Source: Flavobacterium sp. (lineage in GTDB: Bacteria > Bacteroidota > Bacteroidia > Flavobacteriales > Flavobacteriaceae). From it: a DNA stretch of 64,000 nt. Within the stretch, counting starts at the first letter, position 1, and the number at the start of each line of letters is the position of its first letter. This document shows, one piece after another, positions 1 through 9,189 of this stretch. The stretch lies in the NCBI RefSeq assembly GCF_027484945.1, contig NZ_JAIXRZ010000013.1, positions 1-64,000 on the forward strand, written 5' to 3'. The position numbers and the translations under genes are program-made. The notes under the pieces are model-generated. The model was given only the letters and a program-made list of their open reading frames with translations, was not told the DNA's origin and searched no databases.

Positions 1-758
1 AGGCCTATTTGGATGTGACGGTGAATAAAAAAGGCAATCCGAGTGCTTCATTGCTAGCTCAAGAAATTCGTTCACGTATTTATAATGAAATTGGGTTAAC
101 CGCTTCGGCAGGGATTTCCAACACCAAATTTGTTGCCAAGGTAGCAAGTGATTACAACAAACCCAACGGTCAAAAAACAGTCCCTCCCGATGAAGTGGAG
201 GCATTTTTGGAGGTGTTGGATATCAAGAAGTTTTATGGCATTGGCAAAGTGACTGCAGAGAAAATGTACCATCACGGAATTTTTACTGGGAAGGATTTAA
301 AAGCCCGCTCGCGAGAATATTTGGAGCAGCATTTTGGCAAAAGCGGGGGCTTTTATTACACTATTGTTCGTGGGATTCATTACAGTGAAGTCAAACCCAA
401 TCGCGTATCCAAATCGGTTGCCGCCGAGCACACCTTTCGGGAGAATTTGACTTCGGAGCTGTTTATGGAAGAAAAGTTGCAACGAATTGGCGAGGAATTG
501 GAACGTCGTTTGAAAAAACATTCGATTTCGGGCAAAACAGTGACATTAAAAATCAAATACAGTGATTTTACCACCCAAACCCGGAGCAAGACCTTACCCT
601 ATTTTATTGCCGATAAAGGTTTATTGTTTGAAACAGCTAAGGAACTGTTGTACCAAGAGCGTTTGAAAGAGTCAGTGCGGTTGTTGGGCATTTCGTTAAG
701 CAATTTAAATACTGAAGTTAAAAAAACGGTAGCCGTACAGTTGAAGTTTGCCTTTTGA
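1..758 (+). CDS. dinB: DNA polymerase IV (Y-family), 5' end truncated by window edge
   Basis: Frame is open upstream of the listed ORF (AYLDVT...); SAGISNTKFVAKVASDYNKPNGQ and YGIGKVTAEKM are typical of DinB. Confidence 0.92.
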   Translation, partial: AYLDVTVNKKGNPSASLLAQEIRSRIYNEIGLTASAGISNTKFVAKVASDYNKPNGQKTVPPDEVEAFLEVLDIKKFYGIGKVTAEKMYHHGIFTGKDLKARSREYLEQHFGKSGGFYYTIVRGIHYSEVKPNRVSKSVAAEHTFRENLTSELFMEEKLQRIGEELERRLKKHSISGKTVTLKIKYSDFTTQTRSKTLPYFIADKGLLFETAKELLYQERLKESVRLLGISLSNLNTEVKKTVAVQLKFAF

Positions 759-782
759 GATTACAGCTATAACTATTTTACT

Positions 783-811
783 GATAGCGCGTATTGTAAA
801 TACGCGCTATC
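783..811. repeat. Perfect 13-bp inverted repeat GATAGCGCGTATT-GTA-AATACGCGCTATC
   Basis: Read directly; no clear T-tract on the + strand. Confidence 0.8.
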
Positions 812-859
812 TGAAATTTTCTTCACTAAAACTGCAAATTTCAAATCCGGCGTATAAAA

Positions 860-881
860 AAACCACCCCGAAGGATGGTTT
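860..881 (-). terminator. Hairpin AAACCACCCCGAAGGATGGTTT 3' of the minus-strand BI-1 gene
   Basis: Inverted repeat with A-run on + strand (T-run on -). Confidence 0.6.
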
Positions 882-905
882 AGAGCTATTTTTATACGAC
901 TATTT

Positions 906-1658
906 TTAGTCTCTACTATTCAATTTAGACAGCAAGCGTAAGAATTCAATGTACAACCAAACGAGCGTGATCATCAAGCCCATAGCACCATACCATTCCA
1001 TGTATTTCGGTGCGCGGTTGGCAACTCCTCGTTCAATTTGATCAAAATCCAAAAAGATATTTAAAGCTGCAATAACAATCACAAATACGCTGATTCCTAT
1101 ACTCATTAGGGAACTACCGTGGTGAACGGGTTGAAAGTTTAAAAATAACGAAAGCAACCATGAAATTAAGTAATAGGCCGCGATTGCCAGTGTAGCCGCG
1201 ACAACAACCGAACGAAATCGTTCAGTTACTTTTACAATTTGGTATTTATAAAGTACCAAACAAATAAAAAAGGTCACAAAAGTAGCGCCAACAGCTTGAA
1301 TAACGATACCAGGATACATCGCTTCAAAGAAGGCAGATATTCCGCCAATAAAAAGGCCTTCAAACAGCGCATAACCTGGAGCTAAATACGGCGATAAATG
1401 CGGTTTAAAAGTAGCAACCAATACGGCTATTAAACCTACGATTGCACCTCCTATTATAAGCACGATTGCGTCAGATCCCGATCCAATTAGTGTCCAAGTA
1501 GCAGTTGCGCCAGCTACCAATAACAATAGCATAATGAACGCTTTGTTCATCGTGCCGTTTAACGTCATGGTTTGATTGTAATCGATTAGTACAGCATCGT
1601 GAACTTTTTCAGAATTGTTGTACGATTTAGTGTTGAAAAAAGGGTTTTTTGATTCCAT
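906..1658 (-). CDS. Bax inhibitor-1/YccA family membrane protein
   Basis: Multi-TM; ALFEGLFIGGISAFFE and FLDFDQIERGV motifs. Confidence 0.9.
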   Translation of the reverse strand: MESKNPFFNTKSYNNSEKVHDAVLIDYNQTMTLNGTMNKAFIMLLLLVAGATATWTLIGSGSDAIVLIIGGAIVGLIAVLVATFKPHLSPYLAPGYALFEGLFIGGISAFFEAMYPGIVIQAVGATFVTFFICLVLYKYQIVKVTERFRSVVVAATLAIAAYYLISWLLSLFLNFQPVHHGSSLMSIGISVFVIVIAALNIFLDFDQIERGVANRAPKYMEWYGAMGLMITLVWLYIEFLRLLSKLNSRD

Positions 1659-1757
1659 AATAGTGCTATTTGTTTCTCAAAGATAATTTGATTTTTTGTA
1701 AAAAAAAAGGATTATCAAAATACTAGAATTTTGGCACCCACTTTTTGATTTTAGTTT

Positions 1758-3191
1758 TTATTCAATTTCTGAAATGCGAAGTGTATTGACCATCCCTCGC
1801 TCAACTACGGGCATTGCGGCCAAATTGATTAGAATATCGCCTTTTTTAACAAACCCTTGCTCTTTTGCCATTTGGTTGATATCGTCAACGGTGTCATCGG
1901 TGGTAACTAATTTGTCATAAAAAAAAGCTTTTACACCCCACAACAAGTTCAATTGGGTTACAATTTTTTTATTGGAAGTATACACCAAAATATGGGCAGA
2001 AGGACGCCAAGCGGAAATTTGAAACGCAGTGTAACCACTATTGGTTAAGGTCGAAATTGCCTTGGCTTTTATATCATTGGCCATTGTTGCGGCATGGTAA
2101 CAAATCGATTTTGTAATAAAACGTTTGGTACGTACATACGGAGGGTTTTGAGGCACTTGAATAAGTGGCGAATCTTCAACGGCTTCGATGATTTGCGCCA
2201 TTTTTTCAATAACTTGTACAGGAAAATTCCCCACAGACGTTTCGCCAGAAAGCATAACAGCATCGGCACCATCCATAACTGAGTTGGCCACGTCATTTAC
2301 TTCGGCGCGTGTAGGGGTTAAGCTCGTAATCATCGTTTCCATCATTTGAGTAGCCACAATTACAGGGATACGTGCAGTTTTGGCGCGATGGATTAATTTT
2401 TTCTGAATTAACGGTACTTCATGGGCCGGAATTTCAACGCCAAGATCCCCCCGAGCAACCATTAACCCATCACAATAGGCTACGATTTTATCAATATTTT
2501 CTACTGCTTCTGGTTTTTCGATTTTGGCTACAATCGGAATTTTATGATTGGTGTGTTCGCTGATTAATTCTTGCAACTCCATCAAGTCTTTGGGTGTACG
2601 CACAAATGAAAGTGCAATCCAATCTACGTTATTTTCAATGGCAAAAATAGCGTCTTTGATGTCTTTTTGTGTGAGTGCAGGAAGTGATACTTTGGTGTTC
2701 GGAAGATTTACCCCTTTTTTAGATTTCAAAGGCCCGCCTTGTATTACTTTGGTTTTTACCTCGTCTTTCCCGTCGGTTTCTACCACTTCGAAGATCAATT
2801 TTCCATCGTCTAATAAAATACGCTCACCTGGATTAACATCGCTAGGAAATGCTTTATAGTTCATATATACGCGTTCGGCATTTCCGGGAACATCTTCGGC
2901 TGTTTGAAAAGTAATGATATCACCGGGATTAACCACTACATCTTCTTTCATTACCCCCACACGCAATTTTGGACCTTGAAGGTCGGCTAGAATAGCTGTG
3001 GTATACCCAAATTCTTCGTTTAGTCCACGGATAATAGCAATTCGTTCTTTTACATCGGCATAATCGGCATGTGAAAAGTTGATGCGAAACACGTTTACTC
3101 CGGCGTCAATCATTTCTTTAATCACTTCACGCGTGCTACATGCCGGTCCTAATGTGGCTACAATTTTGGTCTTTTTTCTGGTGGTTGGCAT
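1758..3191 (-). CDS. pyk: Pyruvate kinase
   Basis: KTKIVATLGPA..., MVARGDLGVEIP, VIVATQMMETMI. Confidence 0.97.
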   Translation of the reverse strand: MPTTRKKTKIVATLGPACSTREVIKEMIDAGVNVFRINFSHADYADVKERIAIIRGLNEEFGYTTAILADLQGPKLRVGVMKEDVVVNPGDIITFQTAEDVPGNAERVYMNYKAFPSDVNPGERILLDDGKLIFEVVETDGKDEVKTKVIQGGPLKSKKGVNLPNTKVSLPALTQKDIKDAIFAIENNVDWIALSFVRTPKDLMELQELISEHTNHKIPIVAKIEKPEAVENIDKIVAYCDGLMVARGDLGVEIPAHEVPLIQKKLIHRAKTARIPVIVATQMMETMITSLTPTRAEVNDVANSVMDGADAVMLSGETSVGNFPVQVIEKMAQIIEAVEDSPLIQVPQNPPYVRTKRFITKSICYHAATMANDIKAKAISTLTNSGYTAFQISAWRPSAHILVYTSNKKIVTQLNLLWGVKAFFYDKLVTTDDTVDDINQMAKEQGFVKKGDILINLAAMPVVERGMVNTLRISEIE

Positions 3192-3194
3192 TCT

Positions 3195-3689
3195 TTAAAA
3201 AATTAAATTGTTTTTTGACTTTAATTTGTCTTTATCAATACAGTATGCGAGGCTTACCCATTCAATGTCACTTATTTTTCGGACTACGGTATCCAAGTCT
3301 AAATTAGCTTCTAAGTTTTCGATTTTTAACAGGTAATCTACTTTTTTAAATTCGGGCAAAAGATATACTTTAGCTGCCATGCCATGGTCTATTCCTGCAA
3401 ATAAATCACTTGTTACAGTTGTAACGCTATTGATCTCGCTTTTATTTTGTACCAAGTTCCAAGTAATAAATTGGCCCTCATCATAAAATTCAAAGCGGGA
3501 AAGTCCGGTCAACCCATCTTTAACTTGAATCTGAAGTTCTTCTTTAGTGCGGGCTAGAAGCACTTCGAGTTGGCGATTAATATGGTAAGCCAACCGTGAA
3601 TCTTCCAAAGTCGTATGAATTGCAATTACTTCATAATCGCTTTCCTCAAACTCATGGATGTAGATTTTTTGAGTTGCCATTTGCGCCAA
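3195..3689 (-). CDS. IPExxxVDY family protein
   Basis: Position next to pyk/rnc and length; LLPEFKKVDYLLKIE matches the family signature loosely. Confidence 0.75.
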   Translation of the reverse strand: MAQMATQKIYIHEFEESDYEVIAIHTTLEDSRLAYHINRQLEVLLARTKEELQIQVKDGLTGLSRFEFYDEGQFITWNLVQNKSEINSVTTVTSDLFAGIDHGMAAKVYLLPEFKKVDYLLKIENLEANLDLDTVVRKISDIEWVSLAYCIDKDKLKSKNNLIF

Positions 3690-3792
3690 AATAAGTTGTA
3701 AATATAAGCTTTATCGGGTATGATTTTACGGAATGAAAGTTAGATTAACGTTATTTTATGAACGAAAACGTTGTAGGTTTTTTGAATTTGGT

Positions 3793-4539
3793 CTACGCTC
3801 GGTTCATTTTTTCCTGAAAAGCAAAGTAGGCTCGTTTCGCTGCAATTTCTTCCGCTTTTTTCTTGGATGTAGCGCGCGATTTGGCTACAACCTTATCGTT
3901 GATCCGTAAACGAACACCAAAATACTTTTGTCCGTCGTTACCATTATCATCAAAAACATCAAAATGAAAATGCTGTTTTTCTTTTTGACACCATTCGATA
4001 ACTAAACTTTTATAACTAATTACTTTGCCTTCAAGTTTTTCGATATCAACATAAGGAATGATGACTTTTTCTCGAATAAATTGTTCACAATAGCCATACC
4101 CTTTGTCCAAAAAAATGGCGCCAATTAGGGCTTCAAAGATGTTGCCGTGAATATTTTCACCAAAGTGATGGGTTGGCACTTTGCTTTCTACAAACTGAAC
4201 CAAGTTGAGGTCGCGTCCAAGTTCGTTTAAATGTTCGCGACTCACAATTTTTGAACGCATTTTGGTGAGGTAACCTTCGTCACCAGAGGGGGCTTCTTTA
4301 TAAAGATGCGCAGCAATTACAGATCCGAGCATGGCATCGCCCAAAAACTCCAAACGTTCATAATTGAATGGGCTTCCTTTATCATCTGTAATGTTGGATG
4401 AGCGGTGGGTAAATGCTTTTTTGTAATAGTTTAAATTGCCCGGTGCAAATCCCAGTATTGAATGGATGGAATCAAAAAAAATCCCGTTCTCAGCCTGTGG
4501 ACGGGATTTTTTTCCAAATATTTTAGTTATAATTCGCAT
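3793..4539 (-). CDS. rnc: Ribonuclease III
   Basis: YERLEFLGDAMLGSV motif and C-terminal dsRBD. Confidence 0.95.
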   Translation of the reverse strand: MRIITKIFGKKSRPQAENGIFFDSIHSILGFAPGNLNYYKKAFTHRSSNITDDKGSPFNYERLEFLGDAMLGSVIAAHLYKEAPSGDEGYLTKMRSKIVSREHLNELGRDLNLVQFVESKVPTHHFGENIHGNIFEALIGAIFLDKGYGYCEQFIREKVIIPYVDIEKLEGKVISYKSLVIEWCQKEKQHFHFDVFDDNGNDGQKYFGVRLRINDKVVAKSRATSKKKAEEIAAKRAYFAFQEKMNRA

Positions 4540-4546
4540 ACAGGAA

Positions 4547-5800
4547 TTACGCGTCTACTTTTTTGAAAAGCACACAAGCATTATGTCCGCCAAAACCAAA
4601 CGTATTGCTCATCGCTACTTTAATTTCGCGGTGTTGTGCCTTGTTAAGCGTTAAATTCAAGGAAGGATCAATATTTTCATCTACCACTTCATGATTGATC
4701 GTTGGGGGAACAATACCGTGTTGCATTGCTAATATTACCGCAATTGCTTCAATTGCTCCTGCAGCACCCAATAAATGCCCTGTCATGGACTTGGTTGAGT
4801 TAATATTCATGGATTTAGCATGATCCCCAAATACTGCGCTAATCGCTTTTAATTCGGCTACATCACCCAGAGGTGTAGAGGTGCCGTGAGTATTAATATG
4901 ATCTACTTCATGAGGTTGCATTCCTGCATCGCGTAGCGTATTCTTCATTACAGCGATTACACCCACACCTTCAGGATGGGGAGCAGTTAAGTGGTAGGCA
5001 TCTGAAGACAAACCACCACCTCCGATTTCGCAATAAATTTTTGCTCCACGGGCTTTTGCATGTTCGTATTCTTCTAAAACTAAAGCACCGGCACCTTCCC
5101 CTAATACAAATCCGTCACGGGTAGCATCAAATGGACGTGAAGCCGTTGACGGACTTTCATTTCGAGTGGAAAGTGCATGCATGGAGTTGAATCCACCCAT
5201 GCCGGCTATGGTAACAGCTGCTTCAGAACCACCTGAAATAATTACATCACACATCCCTAAACGGATGTAATTGAAGGCATCAATCAAAGCGTTTGCCGAA
5301 GAAGCACAGGCAGAAACAGTAGTATAATTAGGCCCCATATAACCATTGCGCATTGAAATGTGCGCTGGTGCAATGTCGGCAATCATTTTCGGTATGAAAA
5401 AAGGATTGAATTTTGGAGTTCCATCACCTTTGGCATAGTTCAACACTTCATCTTGAAAGGTTTCTAAACCGCCAATTCCAGCTCCCCAAATAACTCCAAC
5501 CCGACTTTTATCCACATTTTCGTCGGAGATCCCCGCATCTTTTATGGCTTCATCGCTGGCCGCAATAGCATATTGTGAAAATTTATCCAAACGGCGGGAC
5601 TCTTTGCGGTCCATGTATTGCTCCACATCAAAGTTTTTCACTTCACAAGCAAACTTTGTTTTGTGTTTCTCGGTATCGTAATACGTAATCGGTGCAGCAC
5701 CGCTTCGGCCATTTACCAAACCTTCCCAATATTCCGCAATGGAATTTCCAATAGGAGTAAGGGCTCCAAGTCCGGTTACAACAACACGCTTTAATTGCAT
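4547..5800 (-). CDS. fabF: Beta-ketoacyl-ACP synthase II; start revised to MQLKRVVVTG at 5800
   Basis: VVVTGLGALTPIGN, SACASSANALIDA, NTHGTSTPLGD; listed ORF is over-extended 5'. Confidence 0.96.
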   Translation of the reverse strand: MQLKRVVVTGLGALTPIGNSIAEYWEGLVNGRSGAAPITYYDTEKHKTKFACEVKNFDVEQYMDRKESRRLDKFSQYAIAASDEAIKDAGISDENVDKSRVGVIWGAGIGGLETFQDEVLNYAKGDGTPKFNPFFIPKMIADIAPAHISMRNGYMGPNYTTVSACASSANALIDAFNYIRLGMCDVIISGGSEAAVTIAGMGGFNSMHALSTRNESPSTASRPFDATRDGFVLGEGAGALVLEEYEHAKARGAKIYCEIGGGGLSSDAYHLTAPHPEGVGVIAVMKNTLRDAGMQPHEVDHINTHGTSTPLGDVAELKAISAVFGDHAKSMNINSTKSMTGHLLGAAGAIEAIAVILAMQHGIVPPTINHEVVDENIDPSLNLTLNKAQHREIKVAMSNTFGFGGHNACVLFKKVDA

Positions 5801-5932
5801 AGAGATGATTTTTATTTTGTTGCTAATATAAAGAATACCCGTGTTCCTTTTTTGGGTTAGCGCAAAGAGACAGGGGTATTTATAGACATGATTGATTTCC
5901 AATCATAAAATCGTAATTTTAAAATAATAAAA

Positions 5933-5960
5933 ACCCGTATAAACGTTGCGATTATACGGG
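5933..5960. repeat. Hairpin CCCGTATAA...TTATACGGG between fabF and acpP
   Basis: Perfect inverted repeat. Confidence 0.6.
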
Positions 5961-5974
5961 ATAGTTATATTTTA

Positions 5975-6211
5975 TTATTTTTTAGCTTCTTCGATGTAAG
6001 AGATAGCTTGACCAACAGTTGAAATATTTTCTGCCTGATCGTCTGGAATTTGGATGTCAAATTCTTTCTCGAACTCCATGATAAGCTCAACAGTATCTAA
6101 TGAATCCGCTCCTAAATCGTTAGTGAAGCTTGCTTCAGATACAACTTCATTTTCGTCAACTCCTAGTTTGTCCACGATAATCGCTTTAACTCTTGATGCA
6201 ATGTCTGACAT
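5975..6211 (-). CDS. acpP: Acyl carrier protein
   Basis: [17 protein letters not shown] phosphopantetheine site. Confidence 0.98.
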   Translation of the reverse strand: MSDIASRVKAIIVDKLGVDENEVVSEASFTNDLGADSLDTVELIMEFEKEFDIQIPDDQAENISTVGQAISYIEEAKK

Positions 6212-6395
6212 AGTTTCTAATTTTTAATTTTAAATTGATGGCAAAAATAAAAAACTTTATTTTATTTCTACATTTTGAAACACAAATGTTGTAACGAAGA
6301 TACTAAAAAATTTTAAGAATCCTTTAAGCATCGGTGATTTATCTCGTGATTTATTTGTTTTTTTGCAGAAGAAAAACGACTAATTATTTTCCAAT

Positions 6396-6971
6396 ATGTC
6401 ACAAATTGTGATTTTTGCCTCCGGTTCAGGCACGAATGCCGAAGCGATTATTCGCTATTTTTCAACGAAATCGGTTCGTGTAGGGGCGGTTTTTTGCAAT
6501 AATCCACAAGCGGGTGTAGTTGATAAAGCAAAAAGCTTGGGCGTTCAGTTGGAATTTTTTGATAAAACACAATTAGTTGAAGGTGATGTGCTGTCGCGTT
6601 TACAGGCATTTCGACCCGATTTAATTGTTTTAGCCGGATTTATTTGGATGTTCCCAAAGGCAATTTTAGAAGTATTCCCAAAAGTTGTTAATGTTCATCC
6701 CGCATTATTGCCTAAATATGGGGGAAAAGGAATGTATGGAACGTATGTGCATCAAGCAGTCCTCGAAAATCAAGAATTGAAAACCGGAATTACGATACAT
6801 TATGTCAACGAGCATTATGATGAAGGGGCAATTATCGCACAATTTGAAACCTCGATTGAAACATGTACCACGGTAGCATGCATTGCAGCTAAAATTCATG
6901 AATTGGAACAACAGCATTTTCCAAAAGTTATAGCTCAAATATTAGAGACCAAAAAGGATTACAATTTATAA
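6396..6971 (+). CDS. purN: Phosphoribosylglycinamide formyltransferase
   Basis: IVIFASGSGTNAEAII; VNVHPALLPKYGGKGMYG. Confidence 0.95.
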   Translation: MSQIVIFASGSGTNAEAIIRYFSTKSVRVGAVFCNNPQAGVVDKAKSLGVQLEFFDKTQLVEGDVLSRLQAFRPDLIVLAGFIWMFPKAILEVFPKVVNVHPALLPKYGGKGMYGTYVHQAVLENQELKTGITIHYVNEHYDEGAIIAQFETSIETCTTVACIAAKIHELEQQHFPKVIAQILETKKDYNL

Positions 6972-7034
6972 CACTCAAAAACAATCCAACGCATAATTTA
7001 TAATTTCTAATTCAAAATTTAAAATAATTTTTCC

Positions 7035-7511
7035 ATGCATCAAATCCACTTATACACCGATGGCGCAGCCAAGGGAAATCCTGGCCCAGGCGGATATGGA
7101 GTGGTATTAGAACAAGTAGGAACAAATTATCGCAAAGAGTTTTTTGAAGGATTTCGGTTGACGACCAATAACCGAATGGAATTGTTGGCAGTGATCGAAG
7201 GTTTGGAAAAATTGCGCCAACCAGGGATGACTGTTTTGGTTGTATCTGATAGTAAATACGTTGTCGATGCCGTTGTAAAAGGTTGGCTTTTGGATTGGGA
7301 GAAAAAAGGATTTAAAGGAAAGAAAAATCCCGACCTGTGGATTCGTTTTTTAAAGCAATTCCGGCAACATAAGGTCGATTTTCAATGGGTAAAAGGGCAC
7401 AATAACCATCCTCAAAATGAACGCTGTGATCAATTGGCCGTCATGGGTTCGATGCAACCGAATTTATCAGTAGACACCTATTATGAGCAACATCAGAATG
7501 AATTATTCTAA
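7035..7511 (+). CDS. rnhA: Ribonuclease HI
   Basis: YTDGAAKGNPGPGGYG, NNRMELLAVIEGL, WVKGHNNHPQNERCD. Confidence 0.96.
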   Translation: MHQIHLYTDGAAKGNPGPGGYGVVLEQVGTNYRKEFFEGFRLTTNNRMELLAVIEGLEKLRQPGMTVLVVSDSKYVVDAVVKGWLLDWEKKGFKGKKNPDLWIRFLKQFRQHKVDFQWVKGHNNHPQNERCDQLAVMGSMQPNLSVDTYYEQHQNELF

Positions 7512-7834
7512 TCGTTTTTTAAATTTTTGAGAAGCGTATTGTACTCTTCAAGCAAGTTTATATATTTTGCTTTCCAATATTCTGAAGTAGTAGTATTTTC
7601 AGGATAGGCTGAACGTTCTTCCTGCACTACATTTTTCCGAAGTTCATAGATCTCGGAACTAAAATCATAATTGATAACTTTTCCTATAGCTAGCACTACA
7701 TCAATCGATACGTTTTGGTTTTCAAACATCAGATAAACCCAACGTCTGCTTCGGTTTAAGCGTAATGCCAATTGACTAATGGGCATTCCACTTTCGTATA
7801 CCGCTTTTTTAATTATTTCGCCTCGATGTTGCAT
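7508..7834 (-). CDS. Small helix-turn-helix protein
   Basis: MPISQLALRLNRSRRWVYLMF HTH-like. Confidence 0.6.
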   Translation of the reverse strand: MQHRGEIIKKAVYESGMPISQLALRLNRSRRWVYLMFENQNVSIDVVLAIGKVINYDFSSEIYELRKNVVQEERSAYPENTTTSEYWKAKYINLLEEYNTLLKNLKND

Positions 7835-8152
7835 GGCGCAAAGTTTTACACCTATGTGAGAAAAATAATGCTCAATTATTACCCAGATGTGTTAAGTTCT
7901 TCTAATTTAGTGATTTTAAATGGAATATTCATATTTATTATATAAGTAACCACTTTCTGAGGTTCAAATGCGTATTGAATTAAACACGATTGATTTTTTC
8001 CTAAAAAAAATAGATTCCTGAAACGTTTCACAAATCGATTTAGGCCGGGTTTTTCTTTAGAAAAGTAAAGACAAAAAAACCTTTTCCAAGCGAAGTTTTT
8101 ATTCTTAATAAATGAATACGTATCTTTGCGCCTTCACTATAAAAACGTGTTC

Positions 8153-9076
8153 ATGAACAAGCTTTTAATCGTTGGGACAGTGGCTTTTGATGCCATCGAA
8201 ACTCCCTTCGGCAAAACCGACAAAATATTAGGAGGCGCAGGTACCTTTATTGGGTTATCGGCAGCGCATTTCAACCTGCAATCCGCAATTGTTTCAGTTG
8301 TAGGGGATGATTTTCCACAAGCGTATTTGGATTTATTAACGGCACGCAACATTGATATTTCGGGTTTGGAAATTGTTAAAGGCGGAAAAACGTTTTTTTG
8401 GAGTGGTCGCTACCATAACGATATGAATTCGCGCGATACTTTGGCTACAGAACTTAATGTTCTGGCCGATTTTAATCCTATTGTGCCAGAAAACTTCAAA
8501 GACGCCGATGTAGTGATGTTGGGCAATTTGCATCCGTTAGTACAAACCGGTGTTTTGAATCAATTAACAAAAAAACCAAAATTGGTGGTGTTGGACACTA
8601 TGAATTTCTGGATGGATTGTGCATTACCCGAATTAATGGAGGTGATTAAACGCGTAGACGTGATTACCATTAACGATGAAGAAGCCCGTCAATTATCGGG
8701 AGAATATTCTTTGGTAAAAGCAGCTGCAAAGATCCATACGATGGGCCCAAAATACGTAGTGATTAAAAAAGGAGAACATGGTGCCTTATTATTCCATAAT
8801 GAACATATTTTCTTTGCACCCGCATTACCGTTAGCCGATGTATTCGACCCAACGGGAGCAGGTGACACGTTTGCAGGTGGATTTGCAGGCTATATAGCAC
8901 AACAAGGCGATGTTTCGTTTGAAACACTAAAAACAGCGATTATTCAAGGATCCAATTTAGCGTCATTCTGTGTGGAGCAATTTGGAACTGAGCGCATGGT
9001 TAATTTGACGAAGGAAGATGTCGCGCAACGATTGAAACAATTTAAAGCGCTGACCCAATTTGAAATAGAATTATAG
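8153..9076 (+). CDS. PfkB-family sugar/nucleoside kinase; start revised to MNKLLIVGT
   Basis: VFDPTGAGDTFAGGFAGY PfkB signature 2; GGAGTFIGLSAAHF. Confidence 0.9.
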   Translation: MNKLLIVGTVAFDAIETPFGKTDKILGGAGTFIGLSAAHFNLQSAIVSVVGDDFPQAYLDLLTARNIDISGLEIVKGGKTFFWSGRYHNDMNSRDTLATELNVLADFNPIVPENFKDADVVMLGNLHPLVQTGVLNQLTKKPKLVVLDTMNFWMDCALPELMEVIKRVDVITINDEEARQLSGEYSLVKAAAKIHTMGPKYVVIKKGEHGALLFHNEHIFFAPALPLADVFDPTGAGDTFAGGFAGYIAQQGDVSFETLKTAIIQGSNLASFCVEQFGTERMVNLTKEDVAQRLKQFKALTQFEIEL

Positions 9077-9082
9077 TAACTT

Positions 9083-9105
9083 TATGCCTCGAATTTTCGG
9101 GGCAT
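9083..9105 (+). terminator. Hairpin ATGCCTCGAATTTTCGGGGCAT followed by T-run
   Basis: Inverted repeat plus T-run. Confidence 0.7.
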
Positions 9106-9189
9106 TTTTGTTTACTTAAAATATAATTTCCCGAAAATTTCATTGATTTTCAGAGTACTAAACAACAACACACAACACAACAACATTTT

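Noticed and set aside
2548-2859. 103-aa plus-strand ORF within pyk
   Set aside because: Antisense to a strongly conserved pyruvate kinase.
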